This document shows positions 34,910 to 42,166 of a stretch of DNA of 64,000 bases, in pieces (within the stretch, counting starts at the first letter, position 1; every line of letters starts with the position of its first letter). The DNA lies in NCBI RefSeq assembly GCF_000428765.1, contig NZ_AUAO01000002.1:62001-126000 (forward strand), written 5' to 3'. This DNA is from Brevundimonas aveniformis DSM 17977 (GTDB lineage: Bacteria > Pseudomonadota > Alphaproteobacteria > Caulobacterales > Caulobacteraceae). A program made the translations under genes and the position numbers. The notes under the pieces were generated by a model. The model was not told the DNA's origin. It did no database searches and was given only the letters and a program-made list of their open reading frames with translations.

Positions 34910-35275
34910 ATGCTCAACTACGCCATGATGCCGCTGAAGAACTATGCCGGGTTTTCCGGCCGGTCCGGTCGCGCAGAGTTCTGGTGGTACACGCTCGCGA
35001 TATTCATCGTTCAGATCATCGCCCAATCCATCGACGCCATGGTCATGGGGGGAGAGCCCGGGAGCCTCGGCTTCATTAGTGGCGCGATATCTCTGCTCAC
35101 CTTTATTCCGGGTCTCGCGGTTGGATTCCGTCGTCTGCATGACACGGATCGCAGTGCTTGGTGGCTGCTGATTGGCCTGATCCCGCTCGTTGGTATCATT
35201 ATCCTGATCGTCTTCTGGGCATCAGCGGGAACCCAAGGACCGAACAAGTTCGGGGCCGGGCCTAATACGCCCTAG
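34910..35275 (+). CDS. DUF805 membrane protein
   Basis: A 121-residue DUF805 protein. The family opening is visible (LKNYAGFSGRSGRAEFWWYTL), followed by three to four hydrophobic helices, the conserved VGFRRLHDTDRSAWWLLIGLIPLVG and a terminal GTQGPNKFG. Function is unknown; it is an inner-membrane protein. TGGAGGGG precedes the ATG. Confidence 0.92.
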   Translation: MLNYAMMPLKNYAGFSGRSGRAEFWWYTLAIFIVQIIAQSIDAMVMGGEPGSLGFISGAISLLTFIPGLAVGFRRLHDTDRSAWWLLIGLIPLVGIIILIVFWASAGTQGPNKFGAGPNTP

Positions 35276-35305
35276 GCGAACCAGCATCCTGGCCGCGCCG
35301 GCGAC

Positions 35306-35992
35306 ATGAGCGGACCTTCCGGTCTTGTCGTCGGGGCCTCGTCCGGCATTGGGTTGGGTCTGGTTCAGGCCTGGCTCGACGCCGGATGGAGGGTCATTGC
35401 CACAGTCCGCGATGACCGGGGGGAGGCGACACTCAAGGCGCTGCCGCGGGCGGACCGACTGACCATCGAACGCTGCGACGTGGCGGTTCAGGCGGACATC
35501 GCGGCCCTGGCGGCGCGGATCGAAGGCCCTCTGGATGGGGTAATTCTCAACGCCGGGATTATCGGGCCACCCGACATCAATGCCGTCTCTCTGGACGAGG
35601 CCGAGCATGTCCACCGCGTCAACGCCCTGGGCCCGGCGAAACTGGCCTTCGCCTTGATCGACAAGGTGCGCGATCAGACCGGTGTGGTCGCCTTCACCTC
35701 GTCGGGCATGGGGTCGATCAGCGAGACGTCCGCACCCGGATATGAGGTCTATCGGGCCTCCAAGGCGGCGCAGAATATGTTCGCCCGGACTCTTTGGGTC
35801 GGACAGGGCCGAGCCCGCGGGATCACGGTACTCAGCATCGACCCCGGCTGGGTCCAGACGGCGATGGGTGGGCCGGGCGCGACGATCGACGTAGCTACCT
35901 CGGCCAGCGGTATCGTCCAGCAGATCGCCGACCAGGCCGGATCAGGCCAGAACCGTTTCATCAGCTGGCGGGGCGCGGCGCGGGATTGGTGA
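35306..35992 (+). CDS. Short-chain dehydrogenase/reductase, C-factor-like
   Basis: A 228-residue SDR with the cofactor loop VVGASSGIGLGLVQ, LNAGIIGP in place of NNAG, and the active site FTSSGMGSI with YRASKAAQN. The short length and these motifs resemble C-factor/csgA-like SDRs. The substrate is unknown. It lies 30 bases after the DUF805 gene and may be co-transcribed. Confidence 0.87.
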   Translation: MSGPSGLVVGASSGIGLGLVQAWLDAGWRVIATVRDDRGEATLKALPRADRLTIERCDVAVQADIAALAARIEGPLDGVILNAGIIGPPDINAVSLDEAEHVHRVNALGPAKLAFALIDKVRDQTGVVAFTSSGMGSISETSAPGYEVYRASKAAQNMFARTLWVGQGRARGITVLSIDPGWVQTAMGGPGATIDVATSASGIVQQIADQAGSGQNRFISWRGAARDW

Positions 35993-36001
35993 GTTTTGGT
36001 C

Positions 36002-36020
36002 CCTTCTCCCCAGAGGAGAG
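36002..36020. repeat. Short intergenic palindrome, second copy
   Basis: CCTTCTCCCC followed by AGAGGAGAG, giving a TCTCC/GGAGA stem, ten bases after the SDR stop and 19 bases before the WD40 ATG. It shares its first ten bases with the element at 33701. Confidence 0.45.
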
Positions 36021-36038
36021 ACGGGCTAGGCACGGTGG

Positions 36039-37013
36039 ATGACCTCCAGATCATTCGACGCGCCTGTCACCGCCGCCCTGTTTGACGCCTCAGGTCAGGC
36101 GGCCTTTGCACTTGGCGATGGCACGGTGCGGTTCGAGGACGGCTCTGTGGCCGAGGTACATGACGGCGCGGTGCTGTCCGCTTGCCTGCATCCCTCAGGG
36201 CGAGGGGTCGTCACCGGCGGCGATGACGGGCGGGTGGTCTGGTCGACCCCGGATCAGGCCCAGGAGCTGGCCGACGCCCACGGCAAGTGGATCGATGCGG
36301 TGGCGGGATCGCCGGAGTCGGGCCTGATCGCCTTTTCGTCGGGCAAGACCGTGACGGTGCTGGACCCGGCCGATCCGCACTATCGGCGCGATTTTGTCCA
36401 TGAGCGGTCGGTGGCGGACATCGCGTTTGAGCCCAAGGGGCGCAAGCTGGCCTGCGCCACCTATGGCGGGGTGGCCACCTGGTTCGCCCGGATCGAAACC
36501 CAGAAGCCGACCTTTCTGAAATGGGCGGGATCGCACACGCGGGTGCTCTACGCGCCGGATGGGGCCTTTCTGCTCTCGGCCATGCAGGAGAACCAGCTCC
36601 ATGGTTGGCGGTTGAAGGACTCCAAGGATCTGCGGATGGGCGGCTATCCGGCCAAGATCCGCGACATGGTCTTTTTCGATCAGGGGCGGCTGATGGCGAC
36701 CTCCGGCGCGCACGGCGTGGTGGTCTGGCCCTTTGTCGGGGCCGGTGGTCCCATGGGCAAAGAGGCGTCTGAGCTGGGGTTCGAAGAGGGCGTGGCGGTT
36801 GTGCGGGTGGCGGCGGCGCCGCGCGGACCGATGCTGGCGGCGGGCCTGGCCGACGGACGGGTCTGGGCGATGGACGTGCGGACCGGACCGCAACGGTGGA
36901 TCGTGGCTGAGCGTGGAGCGCCGGTTACGGCCCTGGCGGTCCGCGAGGATGGCGGTCGGCTGGCCTGGGGGCGTGAAGACGGTGAAGCGGGGGTCGCCGA
37001 TCTGGCGACCTGA
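36039..37013 (+). CDS. WD40-repeat protein
   Basis: A 324-residue beta-propeller-type protein with degenerate WD40 repeats recognisable as ACLHPSGRGVVTGGDDGRVVWS, AGSPESGLIAFSSGKTVTVLD, IAFEPKGRKLACATYGG, LYAPDGAFLLSAMQENQLHGW and AVREDGGRLAWGREDG. It is cytosolic, with no signal peptide. Related WD40 genes tend to occur near COG0523 GTPases in alphaproteobacteria, and here the GTPase is two genes upstream. A zinc-related role is only inference. Confidence 0.82.
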   Translation: MTSRSFDAPVTAALFDASGQAAFALGDGTVRFEDGSVAEVHDGAVLSACLHPSGRGVVTGGDDGRVVWSTPDQAQELADAHGKWIDAVAGSPESGLIAFSSGKTVTVLDPADPHYRRDFVHERSVADIAFEPKGRKLACATYGGVATWFARIETQKPTFLKWAGSHTRVLYAPDGAFLLSAMQENQLHGWRLKDSKDLRMGGYPAKIRDMVFFDQGRLMATSGAHGVVVWPFVGAGGPMGKEASELGFEEGVAVVRVAAAPRGPMLAAGLADGRVWAMDVRTGPQRWIVAERGAPVTALAVREDGGRLAWGREDGEAGVADLAT

Positions 37014-37044
37014 CGTTCCAAAAGAACGGCGGATTCACTAATCC

Positions 37045-37080
37045 TTTTGCAGTGCATGGTAATTCATGCTGCGATGCATA
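37045..37080 (+). promoter_or_regulatory. TGC-rich direct repeats upstream of the PHB depolymerase gene
   Basis: TGCAGTGCAT (37048-37057) and TGCGATGCAT (37070-37079) form a direct repeat with 22-bp spacing, in a locally AT-rich gap 32 bases before the ATG. Binding sites of the polyhydroxyalkanoate repressor PhaR are TGC-rich, so this is a candidate PhaR operator. Confidence 0.4.
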
Positions 37081-37111
37081 AATCCGGCAATGGGCGGCCT
37101 CAAAGGGATCC

Positions 37112-38359
37112 ATGCTCTATTCGCTTCACGAGTACGCGTATCATTCGGCGCTGCCATGGCGCCTCGGGGCCCAGATGGCCCGGGATTTCTGGAACAATCC
37201 GGCCAATCCGTTAGGCGACACGGCGGTGGGCCGCACGATGTACGCCTCGTCGGAACTGGTCGCCGGCCTCACGCGGCGATACGGCAAGCCGGCCTGGAAC
37301 ATCGATTCGGTCGAGATCGACGGACGCGAGGTGCGCGTCGTCGAGGATCTGGTCTGGTCCTCACCCTGGTGCCGTTTGCTCCACTTTGCCCGCCACCCGG
37401 CGGATATGCGCAAGGCCGGTCGAAAGGGAGCGGAGCCGGCGGTCCTGATCGTCGCGCCGCTGTCGGGTCACTATGCCACCCTGTTGCGCGGCACGGTGCG
37501 CGCCTTCCTTCAGGACCATGAGGTCTATGTCACCGACTGGGCCAATGCCCGGCAGGTGCCGATGCTGGAAGGTCGCTTCGACTTCCACGACTATATTGAC
37601 CACATCCGTGAAATGCTGACGGCGCTGGGGCCAGAAGTCCACGTCGTCGCCGTCTGCCAGCCGGGGCCGCCGGTGCTGGCGGCCGCCTCGCTGATGGCCG
37701 AGGACAAGGACCCTAACCGTCCGGCATCGATGACGTTCATGGGCTCGCCGATCGACGCGCGCCTGTCACCGACGGTGACCAATCAGCTGGCCGAGGAAAA
37801 GCCCTTCGCCTGGTTCAAGTCGACGATGATTCATACTGTGCCGCCGCCCTATCCGGGGATGGGCCGCAGGGTCTATCCGGGCTTTGTTCAGCTCTACAGC
37901 TTCATGTCGATGAATGAAGAGCAGCACGTCGACGCCCATCGCCGCTATTTCGAACATCTGGTCGAGGGCGACGGTGACGCGGCCGAGAAGCACGAGGCCT
38001 TCTACGACGAATATCTGTCGGTCCTGGACCTGACAGAAGAATTCTATCTCCAGACCATCGACATCGTCTTCCAGCAGCACCTCTTGCCCAAGGGCGAGCT
38101 GGCGCATCGGGGCCGCAAGGTCGATCCGGCGAAGATCACCGACATCGGCCTGATGACGGTCGAGGGCGAGGAAGACGACATCTCCGGTGTCGGCCAGACC
38201 CAGGCGGCGCACGGCCTGACGCCGAATCTGCCGGCGGATAAACATGAAACCCTGGTCCAGCCCAAGGTCGGCCATTACGGTGTCTTCAATGGTCGCCGCT
38301 TCCGCGACGAGATTTATCCCAAGGTCCGTGACTTCATCCGACGGAATGAGGCGTCCTGA
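37112..38359 (+). CDS. phaZ: Intracellular polyhydroxyalkanoate depolymerase
   Basis: Mobilises stored poly-3-hydroxybutyrate. The 415-residue protein starts MLYSLHEYAYHSALPWRLGA, the conserved PhaZ N-terminus. It has the catalytic Cys box AVCQPGPPVLA (C182), which replaces the usual lipase Ser as in intracellular PhaZ enzymes. VGHYGVFNGRRFRDEIYP at the C-terminus holds the active His. No phaC or phasin gene is adjacent. TGC-rich repeats upstream suggest PhaR control. Confidence 0.93.
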   Translation: MLYSLHEYAYHSALPWRLGAQMARDFWNNPANPLGDTAVGRTMYASSELVAGLTRRYGKPAWNIDSVEIDGREVRVVEDLVWSSPWCRLLHFARHPADMRKAGRKGAEPAVLIVAPLSGHYATLLRGTVRAFLQDHEVYVTDWANARQVPMLEGRFDFHDYIDHIREMLTALGPEVHVVAVCQPGPPVLAAASLMAEDKDPNRPASMTFMGSPIDARLSPTVTNQLAEEKPFAWFKSTMIHTVPPPYPGMGRRVYPGFVQLYSFMSMNEEQHVDAHRRYFEHLVEGDGDAAEKHEAFYDEYLSVLDLTEEFYLQTIDIVFQQHLLPKGELAHRGRKVDPAKITDIGLMTVEGEEDDISGVGQTQAAHGLTPNLPADKHETLVQPKVGHYGVFNGRRFRDEIYPKVRDFIRRNEAS

Positions 38360-38382
38360 TATCGCTCATCCGGGGGTGGGCG

Positions 38383-39090
38383 GTGTTTAGGCATAATCAG
38401 ACTTTCGATCTCGACGGCATTCCCCTTCGTCTTTCGGTGAACCGGCGCGCCCGCCGGGTGTCGATCCGTATCGACGCCAAGGGGCAGGCCGTGGCGGTTG
38501 CCCCATCCGAGCGGCGGCTGGTTGATGCCGTAGCGTTCGCGCGCAGCAAACATCAGTGGATCGCAGAGCGGTTGGCAGCGCGCCCGGCAGGGGACGGCTA
38601 TAAGCCCGGCGGGACCGTGCCGCTGGAAGGCGTGCCTGTGCGGCTGGAACAGATGGCTGGAGCTTCGGCGGCGCGGCTGGTCGATACGCCCGGTGGGATG
38701 GCTATCCGCTCGGGCGGGCAGGGCGATGCCTTCGCCCGCCGTATCGAAAACCTCCTCAAGCGCATGGCTCGGGAGCGGCTAGCCCATCATACAGGGGTTC
38801 ATGCCCGTACCCTCGGCCTGAAGGCCCCGAAGGTCGGCATTGGTGACCCGAAGAGCCGCTGGGGGTCGTGCACGCCCGGCCGCGGGTCGATCCGATATTC
38901 GTGGCGTCTGATCCTCGCTCCGCCAGAGGTGCTCGACTATGTCGCGGCCCATGAAGTGGCCCATCTGGTTCAGGCGGACCATTCGCCCGCCTTCTGGGCC
39001 GTGGTGGAGCGTTTGATCGGGGACCACCGGCCACACCGCGCCTGGCTGCGGGCACATGGGGCGGGGCTTCATGCGGTCGGGAGGAGCTAG
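38383..39090 (+). CDS. YgjP/SprT-like zinc metalloprotease (DUF45)
   Basis: A 235-residue protein with the YgjP-like C-terminal domain KSRWGSCTPGRGSIRYSWRL and the zinc motif AAHEVAHLVQADHSPAFW (HExxH with a third His). The N-terminal part is a beta-rich domain (RRARRVSIRIDAKG). The substrate is unknown; the cytosolic protease fold is clear. It starts with GTG at 38383, preceded by a G-rich SD. Its 3' end runs into an inverted-repeat element. Confidence 0.9.
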   Translation: MFRHNQTFDLDGIPLRLSVNRRARRVSIRIDAKGQAVAVAPSERRLVDAVAFARSKHQWIAERLAARPAGDGYKPGGTVPLEGVPVRLEQMAGASAARLVDTPGGMAIRSGGQGDAFARRIENLLKRMARERLAHHTGVHARTLGLKAPKVGIGDPKSRWGSCTPGRGSIRYSWRLILAPPEVLDYVAAHEVAHLVQADHSPAFWAVVERLIGDHRPHRAWLRAHGAGLHAVGRS

Positions 39091-39190
39091 GTTCTAGGGA
39101 TTAGGTTCTAGGGGAGGCTGAGAGGTCTGTGTTAGACCGCGCTCGATCCACCTTCATCCCTGGAACCTGACCCCCGATCCCTCGAACCTC
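39088..39190. repeat. Intergenic inverted-repeat element with doubled arms
   Basis: TAGGTTCTAGGG occurs twice in tandem (39088-39099 and 39102-39113). Its reverse complement occurs twice imperfectly on the right: CCCTGGAACCTG (39158-39169) and CCCTCGAACCTC (39179-39190), ten of twelve matches each. The left arm overlaps the last codon of the metalloprotease gene; the right arm ends two bases before the enoyl-CoA hydratase ATG, where an SD would be expected. Confidence 0.65.
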
Positions 39191-39192
39191 CC

Positions 39193-39981
39193 ATGCCCGA
39201 CACCTATTCCACGCTCCTGATCGAACGCCACGCCGACGGCTATGCAGTTGTCACCCTGAATCGGCCCGAGAGCCTGAATGCGCTGAACTCGACCTTGCTG
39301 GGAGAACTGGTGGCCTTCCTCGATACGGTCGAAAACGATGACAGCGTGCGCTGCCTGATCATCACCGGTTCGGGCGAGAAGGCCTTCGCGGCGGGCGCTG
39401 ACATCAAGGAGATGGCGGACCAGACCTATGCCGAGATGTATCGGTCGAACTTCTTCTCCGAGGGCGCTGACCGGCTGGCCCGGTTCAGGAAGCCCGTGAT
39501 CGCGGCGGTCAATGGTTTTGCCCTGGGCGGTGGCTGCGAGCTGGCCATGTTGTGCGACATCATCATCGCGTCCGAGAAGGCCAAGTTCGGCCAGCCGGAG
39601 ATCAATCTGGGCGTCGCCCCCGGTATCGGCGGCTCACAACGCCTGACGCGGCTGGTCGGCAAGTCCAAGGCCATGGACCTGATCCTGACCGGCCGGACAA
39701 TGGACGCCCAGGAGGCCCTGGCCTCCAACCTCGCCGCCCGCGTCTATCCGCACGAAACCCTTCTGGACGAATGCCGGGCCATGGCCTCGAAGATGGCGTC
39801 CCAGTCCCTGCTGGCCCTGATGGCCAACAAGGAGATGGTCAACGCCGCGCTGGAGACCACCCTGACGCAAGGCGTCCAGTTCGAACGCCGGCTGTTCCAT
39901 TCGCTTTTCGCGTTTGAGGACCAGAAGGAAGGGATGAGGGCATTCGTTGAGAAGCGGAAGCCTGCGTTCAAGCATCGGTAG
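39193..39981 (+). CDS. Enoyl-CoA hydratase
   Basis: A 262-residue crotonase that hydrates short-chain 2-enoyl-CoA in beta-oxidation. The oxyanion-hole segment AGADIKEM, and the two catalytic glutamates E116 (GGGCELAMLCD) and E136 (FGQPEINLGV), are in the standard spacing of 20 residues. It is very similar in pattern to mitochondrial ECHS1-type enzymes. There is no SD; instead the ATG follows the right arm of an inverted repeat. Confidence 0.94.
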   Translation: MPDTYSTLLIERHADGYAVVTLNRPESLNALNSTLLGELVAFLDTVENDDSVRCLIITGSGEKAFAAGADIKEMADQTYAEMYRSNFFSEGADRLARFRKPVIAAVNGFALGGGCELAMLCDIIIASEKAKFGQPEINLGVAPGIGGSQRLTRLVGKSKAMDLILTGRTMDAQEALASNLAARVYPHETLLDECRAMASKMASQSLLALMANKEMVNAALETTLTQGVQFERRLFHSLFAFEDQKEGMRAFVEKRKPAFKHR

Positions 39982-39992
39982 CTGGACTCGCC

Positions 39993-40021
39993 TTGCCACC
40001 TGCGTCCCTTTCCGCTATAGG
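39993..40021 (+). promoter_or_regulatory. rpsT promoter
   Basis: TTGCCAC, 14 bases, GCTATAGG: a good fit to the Caulobacter housekeeping consensus TTGACGS-N10-14-GCTANAWC. Transcription would start near 40028, giving a leader of about 65 bases before rpsT. Confidence 0.6.
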
Positions 40022-40044
40022 CCCGCCCTCTTCAGATTTCTCCG

Positions 40045-40066
40045 CGCCGCCGGATCGCCGGCGGCG
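40045..40066 (+). promoter_or_regulatory. Stem-loop in the rpsT leader
   Basis: CGCCGCCGG and CCGGCGGCG make a perfect 9-bp stem with an ATCG loop, 27-48 bases upstream of the rpsT ATG and followed by TCTTCGTT. It may be an attenuator or an autoregulatory S20 site. Confidence 0.45.
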
Positions 40067-40092
40067 TCTTCGTTACAAGGTCCGAGACACCC

Positions 40093-40362
40093 ATGGCCAA
40101 TAACCCCGGCGCCAAGAAAGCGATCCGTAAGATCGAGGCCCGCACCGAGGTCAACCGCAACCGTCGTTCGCGCGTTCGCACCTTCCTTCGCAAGTTCGAA
40201 GAGGCCGTCACCGGCGGCGACCAGGCCGCGGCCAAGACCGCCTTCAACGATGCGCAGTCGGAAGTCATGCGCGCGGTTTCCAAGGGCGTGATCCACAAGA
40301 ATACCGGCTCGCGCAAGGTGTCGCGCCTGGCGGCCCGTCTGAAGAAGATGGCCGCGGCCTAA
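40093..40362 (+). CDS. rpsT: 30S ribosomal protein S20
   Basis: An 89-residue basic protein of the small subunit, binding 16S r[39 protein letters not shown] and the C-terminal [19 protein letters not shown] are the S20 hallmarks. A promoter and leader hairpin lie upstream and an intrinsic terminator downstream, so it is transcribed alone. It is directly upstream of dnaA, as in Caulobacter. Confidence 0.97.
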   Translation: MANNPGAKKAIRKIEARTEVNRNRRSRVRTFLRKFEEAVTGGDQAAAKTAFNDAQSEVMRAVSKGVIHKNTGSRKVSRLAARLKKMAAA

Positions 40363-40395
40363 GTCGACCAGATCGGTTAAATACCTAAACTATTC

Positions 40396-40430
40396 AACGC
40401 CGTGCGGGGTTCGCTTCGCGCGGCGTTTTG
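40396..40430 (+). terminator. Intrinsic terminator after rpsT
   Basis: AACGCCG and CGGCGTT pair over 7 bp with further inner G-C pairs, followed by TTTTG. It lies 34 bases after the rpsT stop and isolates dnaA transcription. Confidence 0.75.
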
Positions 40431-40517
40431 CTATGCCCGCCTAACCTTGACCCGGACTGGGACACTTTTTTTGAGCTTTTGTGACGGTGATTTCGCAAGC
40501 CTTAAAGAGGGTTAGCG

Positions 40518-40554
40518 GAGTCAACAAAAGAATCGTTCGACAGGCGAACGAATC
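40518..40554. promoter_or_regulatory. GANTC cluster and palindrome upstream of the dnaA promoter
   Basis: Three GANTC (CcrM methylation) sites occur in 37 bp: GAGTC at 40518, GAATC at 40530 and GAATC at 40550. Between and overlapping the last two is a palindrome, TCGTTCG-ACAGG-CGAACGA (40533-40551). This resembles the methylation-sensitive dnaA promoter of Caulobacter. The protein that would bind the palindrome is unknown. Confidence 0.55.
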
Positions 40555-40558
40555 AGCG

Positions 40559-40586
40559 TTGACGCTCGCCTTCTGAGGGCTAGTTT
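40559..40586 (+). promoter_or_regulatory. dnaA promoter
   Basis: TTGACGC, 13 bases, GCTAGTTT: an almost exact Caulobacter housekeeping promoter (TTGACGS-N10-14-GCTANAWC). Transcription would start near 40593, giving a leader of about 180 bases before dnaA. A DnaA-box-like TGTGGATGG follows at 40613-40621. The rest of the gap from 40363 to 40771 holds no gene that I can support. Confidence 0.65.
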
Positions 40587-40771
40587 GAAACTCGTCTTCG
40601 CCCCCCAGCCGCTGTGGATGGGGTGTGGGAACGGGGGCCTCCCTCGGGTTCTGGTGAAGATCCAAATGAGCGCAAGGCGATCGGACCGCGGGAGGGGCTT
40701 CTGCGGGCGAGAGGGAACTTGCGCCGAAAATCGGATGCCTTCGGGCGTGGGTCTTGGGGAGCTTTTAGTCG

Positions 40772-42166
40772 ATGCCGAACATGTCGCCGCAGGATGTCTG
40801 GGGTCAGGTCGTCAAGGCACTGCGTCTTGAGATCGGCGAAGGCCCGTTCAGCTCCTACCTCGAGCAGGCGCGCGTTCGCGTCGGTGAGGACGGTGACCTG
40901 TTCCTGGTGACGCCGACGGCCTATGCGCGCGATTGGGTCGACCGCAATGCTCTGCGCCGTATCAATGAACTCTGGCTGGCTCTGGACGAAGAGCGCCGCA
41001 GCCTCAAGGCGCGCGCCCGTGCTGAGTATGAAGCCGAAAACCCCAACGCCATAGAAACAGGCACCACACCGCTGGTGGCCCAGCCGACGGTGGCGGTGGT
41101 GGCCGCAGACGGCCCCCGCGCGGTACGCGCCGCCGGGCTGCAGGAACGTCTGACCTTCGACACCTTTGTCTCGGGCAAGGGCAATGAATTCGCCCTGACC
41201 ATCGCGCGCCAGGTGGCGTCGTGGAGCGAGGGCCCGTTCAATCCGGTCTTCTTCTGTGGTCCCTACGGCTACGGCAAGACGCACCTGCTGAACGCCATCG
41301 CCTGGGAAGCCCAGCGCCTGCGGCCCGACGCGCGGGTGGTCTATCTGACCGCCGAGCGGTTCCTGTCGGCCTTCCTGCGGGCGCTCAAGGACAAGTCGAT
41401 CGTCGCCTTCAAGGACGAGCTACGCAGCGCCGATCTGTTGCTGCTGGATGATGTGCATTTCTTCGCCGGCAAACAGTCGACCCAGGAAGAGCTGTTCCAC
41501 ACCCTGACGGCTCTCATCGAGGATGGTCGCCGGGTCGTGCTGGCGGGGGATCGTCCGCCGTCGGCCCTGACCGACTTTGAGCCGCGTCTGCGTAGCCATC
41601 TGGCGGCGGGCCTGACCTGTCCGGTTGAGCCGGCAGATCGCGCTCTGCGGCTGGCCGTCGTCGAAAAGAAGCTGGCGGCGCTGGAGGGCATGAAGCTGGT
41701 CGCCGGTCCGGCCCGACCCGAACTGCTGAGCCATCTGGTGGATCGCACCCCAGGCTCGATCCGCGAGCTCGAAGGCGGACTGAACACCCTGGCTGCCGCT
41801 GCAGGTCAGCGGATGTCGAACCTGACCGTCGAAGAAGCGCAAGCCTATCTGTCAGCCGGCTATCGTCCGACCGAGCGTCGTATCACCGTCGACGAAATCC
41901 AAAAAGTTACGGCGGACTACTACGGCCTCAAGCAGGCGGATCTCCTGTCGGCGCGTCGCACCCGGCAAGTCGCACGTCCGCGCCAGGTGGCCATGTATCT
42001 GTGCAAGCAGTTGACGACGCGCTCCTATCCCGACATTGGCCGGCGCATGGGTGGGCGTGACCACACCACCGTGCTGCACGGGGTGCGCCGGATCGAAGCC
42101 CTGATCCTCGAGGACGAACAGATCGCCCGCGATGTCGAGGCCCTGACCCGCAAGCTGCGCGGCTAG
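40772..42166 (+). CDS. dnaA: Chromosomal replication initiator protein DnaA
   Basis: Binds DnaA boxes and opens oriC. The 464 residues comprise domain I (about 1-80), a short linker, and the AAA+ domain with Walker A GPYGYGKT (163-170) and Walker B LLLLDDVHF (222-230). Domain IV follows with the signature GGRDHTTVLHGVRRI. The Walker A loop GPYGYGKT is less usual than the common GGxGxGKT but keeps GxxxxGKT. GGGGAG lies upstream of the ATG; an in-frame ATG at 40781 is also possible. The TAG stop overlaps the gluQ stop as CTAG. Confidence 0.97.
   Translation: MPNMSPQDVWGQVVKALRLEIGEGPFSSYLEQARVRVGEDGDLFLVTPTAYARDWVDRNALRRINELWLALDEERRSLKARARAEYEAENPNAIETGTTPLVAQPTVAVVAADGPRAVRAAGLQERLTFDTFVSGKGNEFALTIARQVASWSEGPFNPVFFCGPYGYGKTHLLNAIAWEAQRLRPDARVVYLTAERFLSAFLRALKDKSIVAFKDELRSADLLLLDDVHFFAGKQSTQEELFHTLTALIEDGRRVVLAGDRPPSALTDFEPRLRSHLAAGLTCPVEPADRALRLAVVEKKLAALEGMKLVAGPARPELLSHLVDRTPGSIRELEGGLNTLAAAAGQRMSNLTVEEAQAYLSAGYRPTERRITVDEIQKVTADYYGLKQADLLSARRTRQVARPRQVAMYLCKQLTTRSYPDIGRRMGGRDHTTVLHGVRRIEALILEDEQIARDVEALTRKLRG

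Noticed and set aside
40500..40516. CtrA box upstream of dnaA (TTAA-N6-TTAG)
   Set aside because: Spacing is six rather than seven and the second half-site ends in G, so it does not match TTAA-N7-TTAA well enough to call.
40363..40771. Replication origin in the rpsT-dnaA gap
   Set aside because: Only one weak DnaA-box-like sequence and no AT-rich unwinding region is seen. In Caulobacter the origin lies away from dnaA, so I do not call oriC here.
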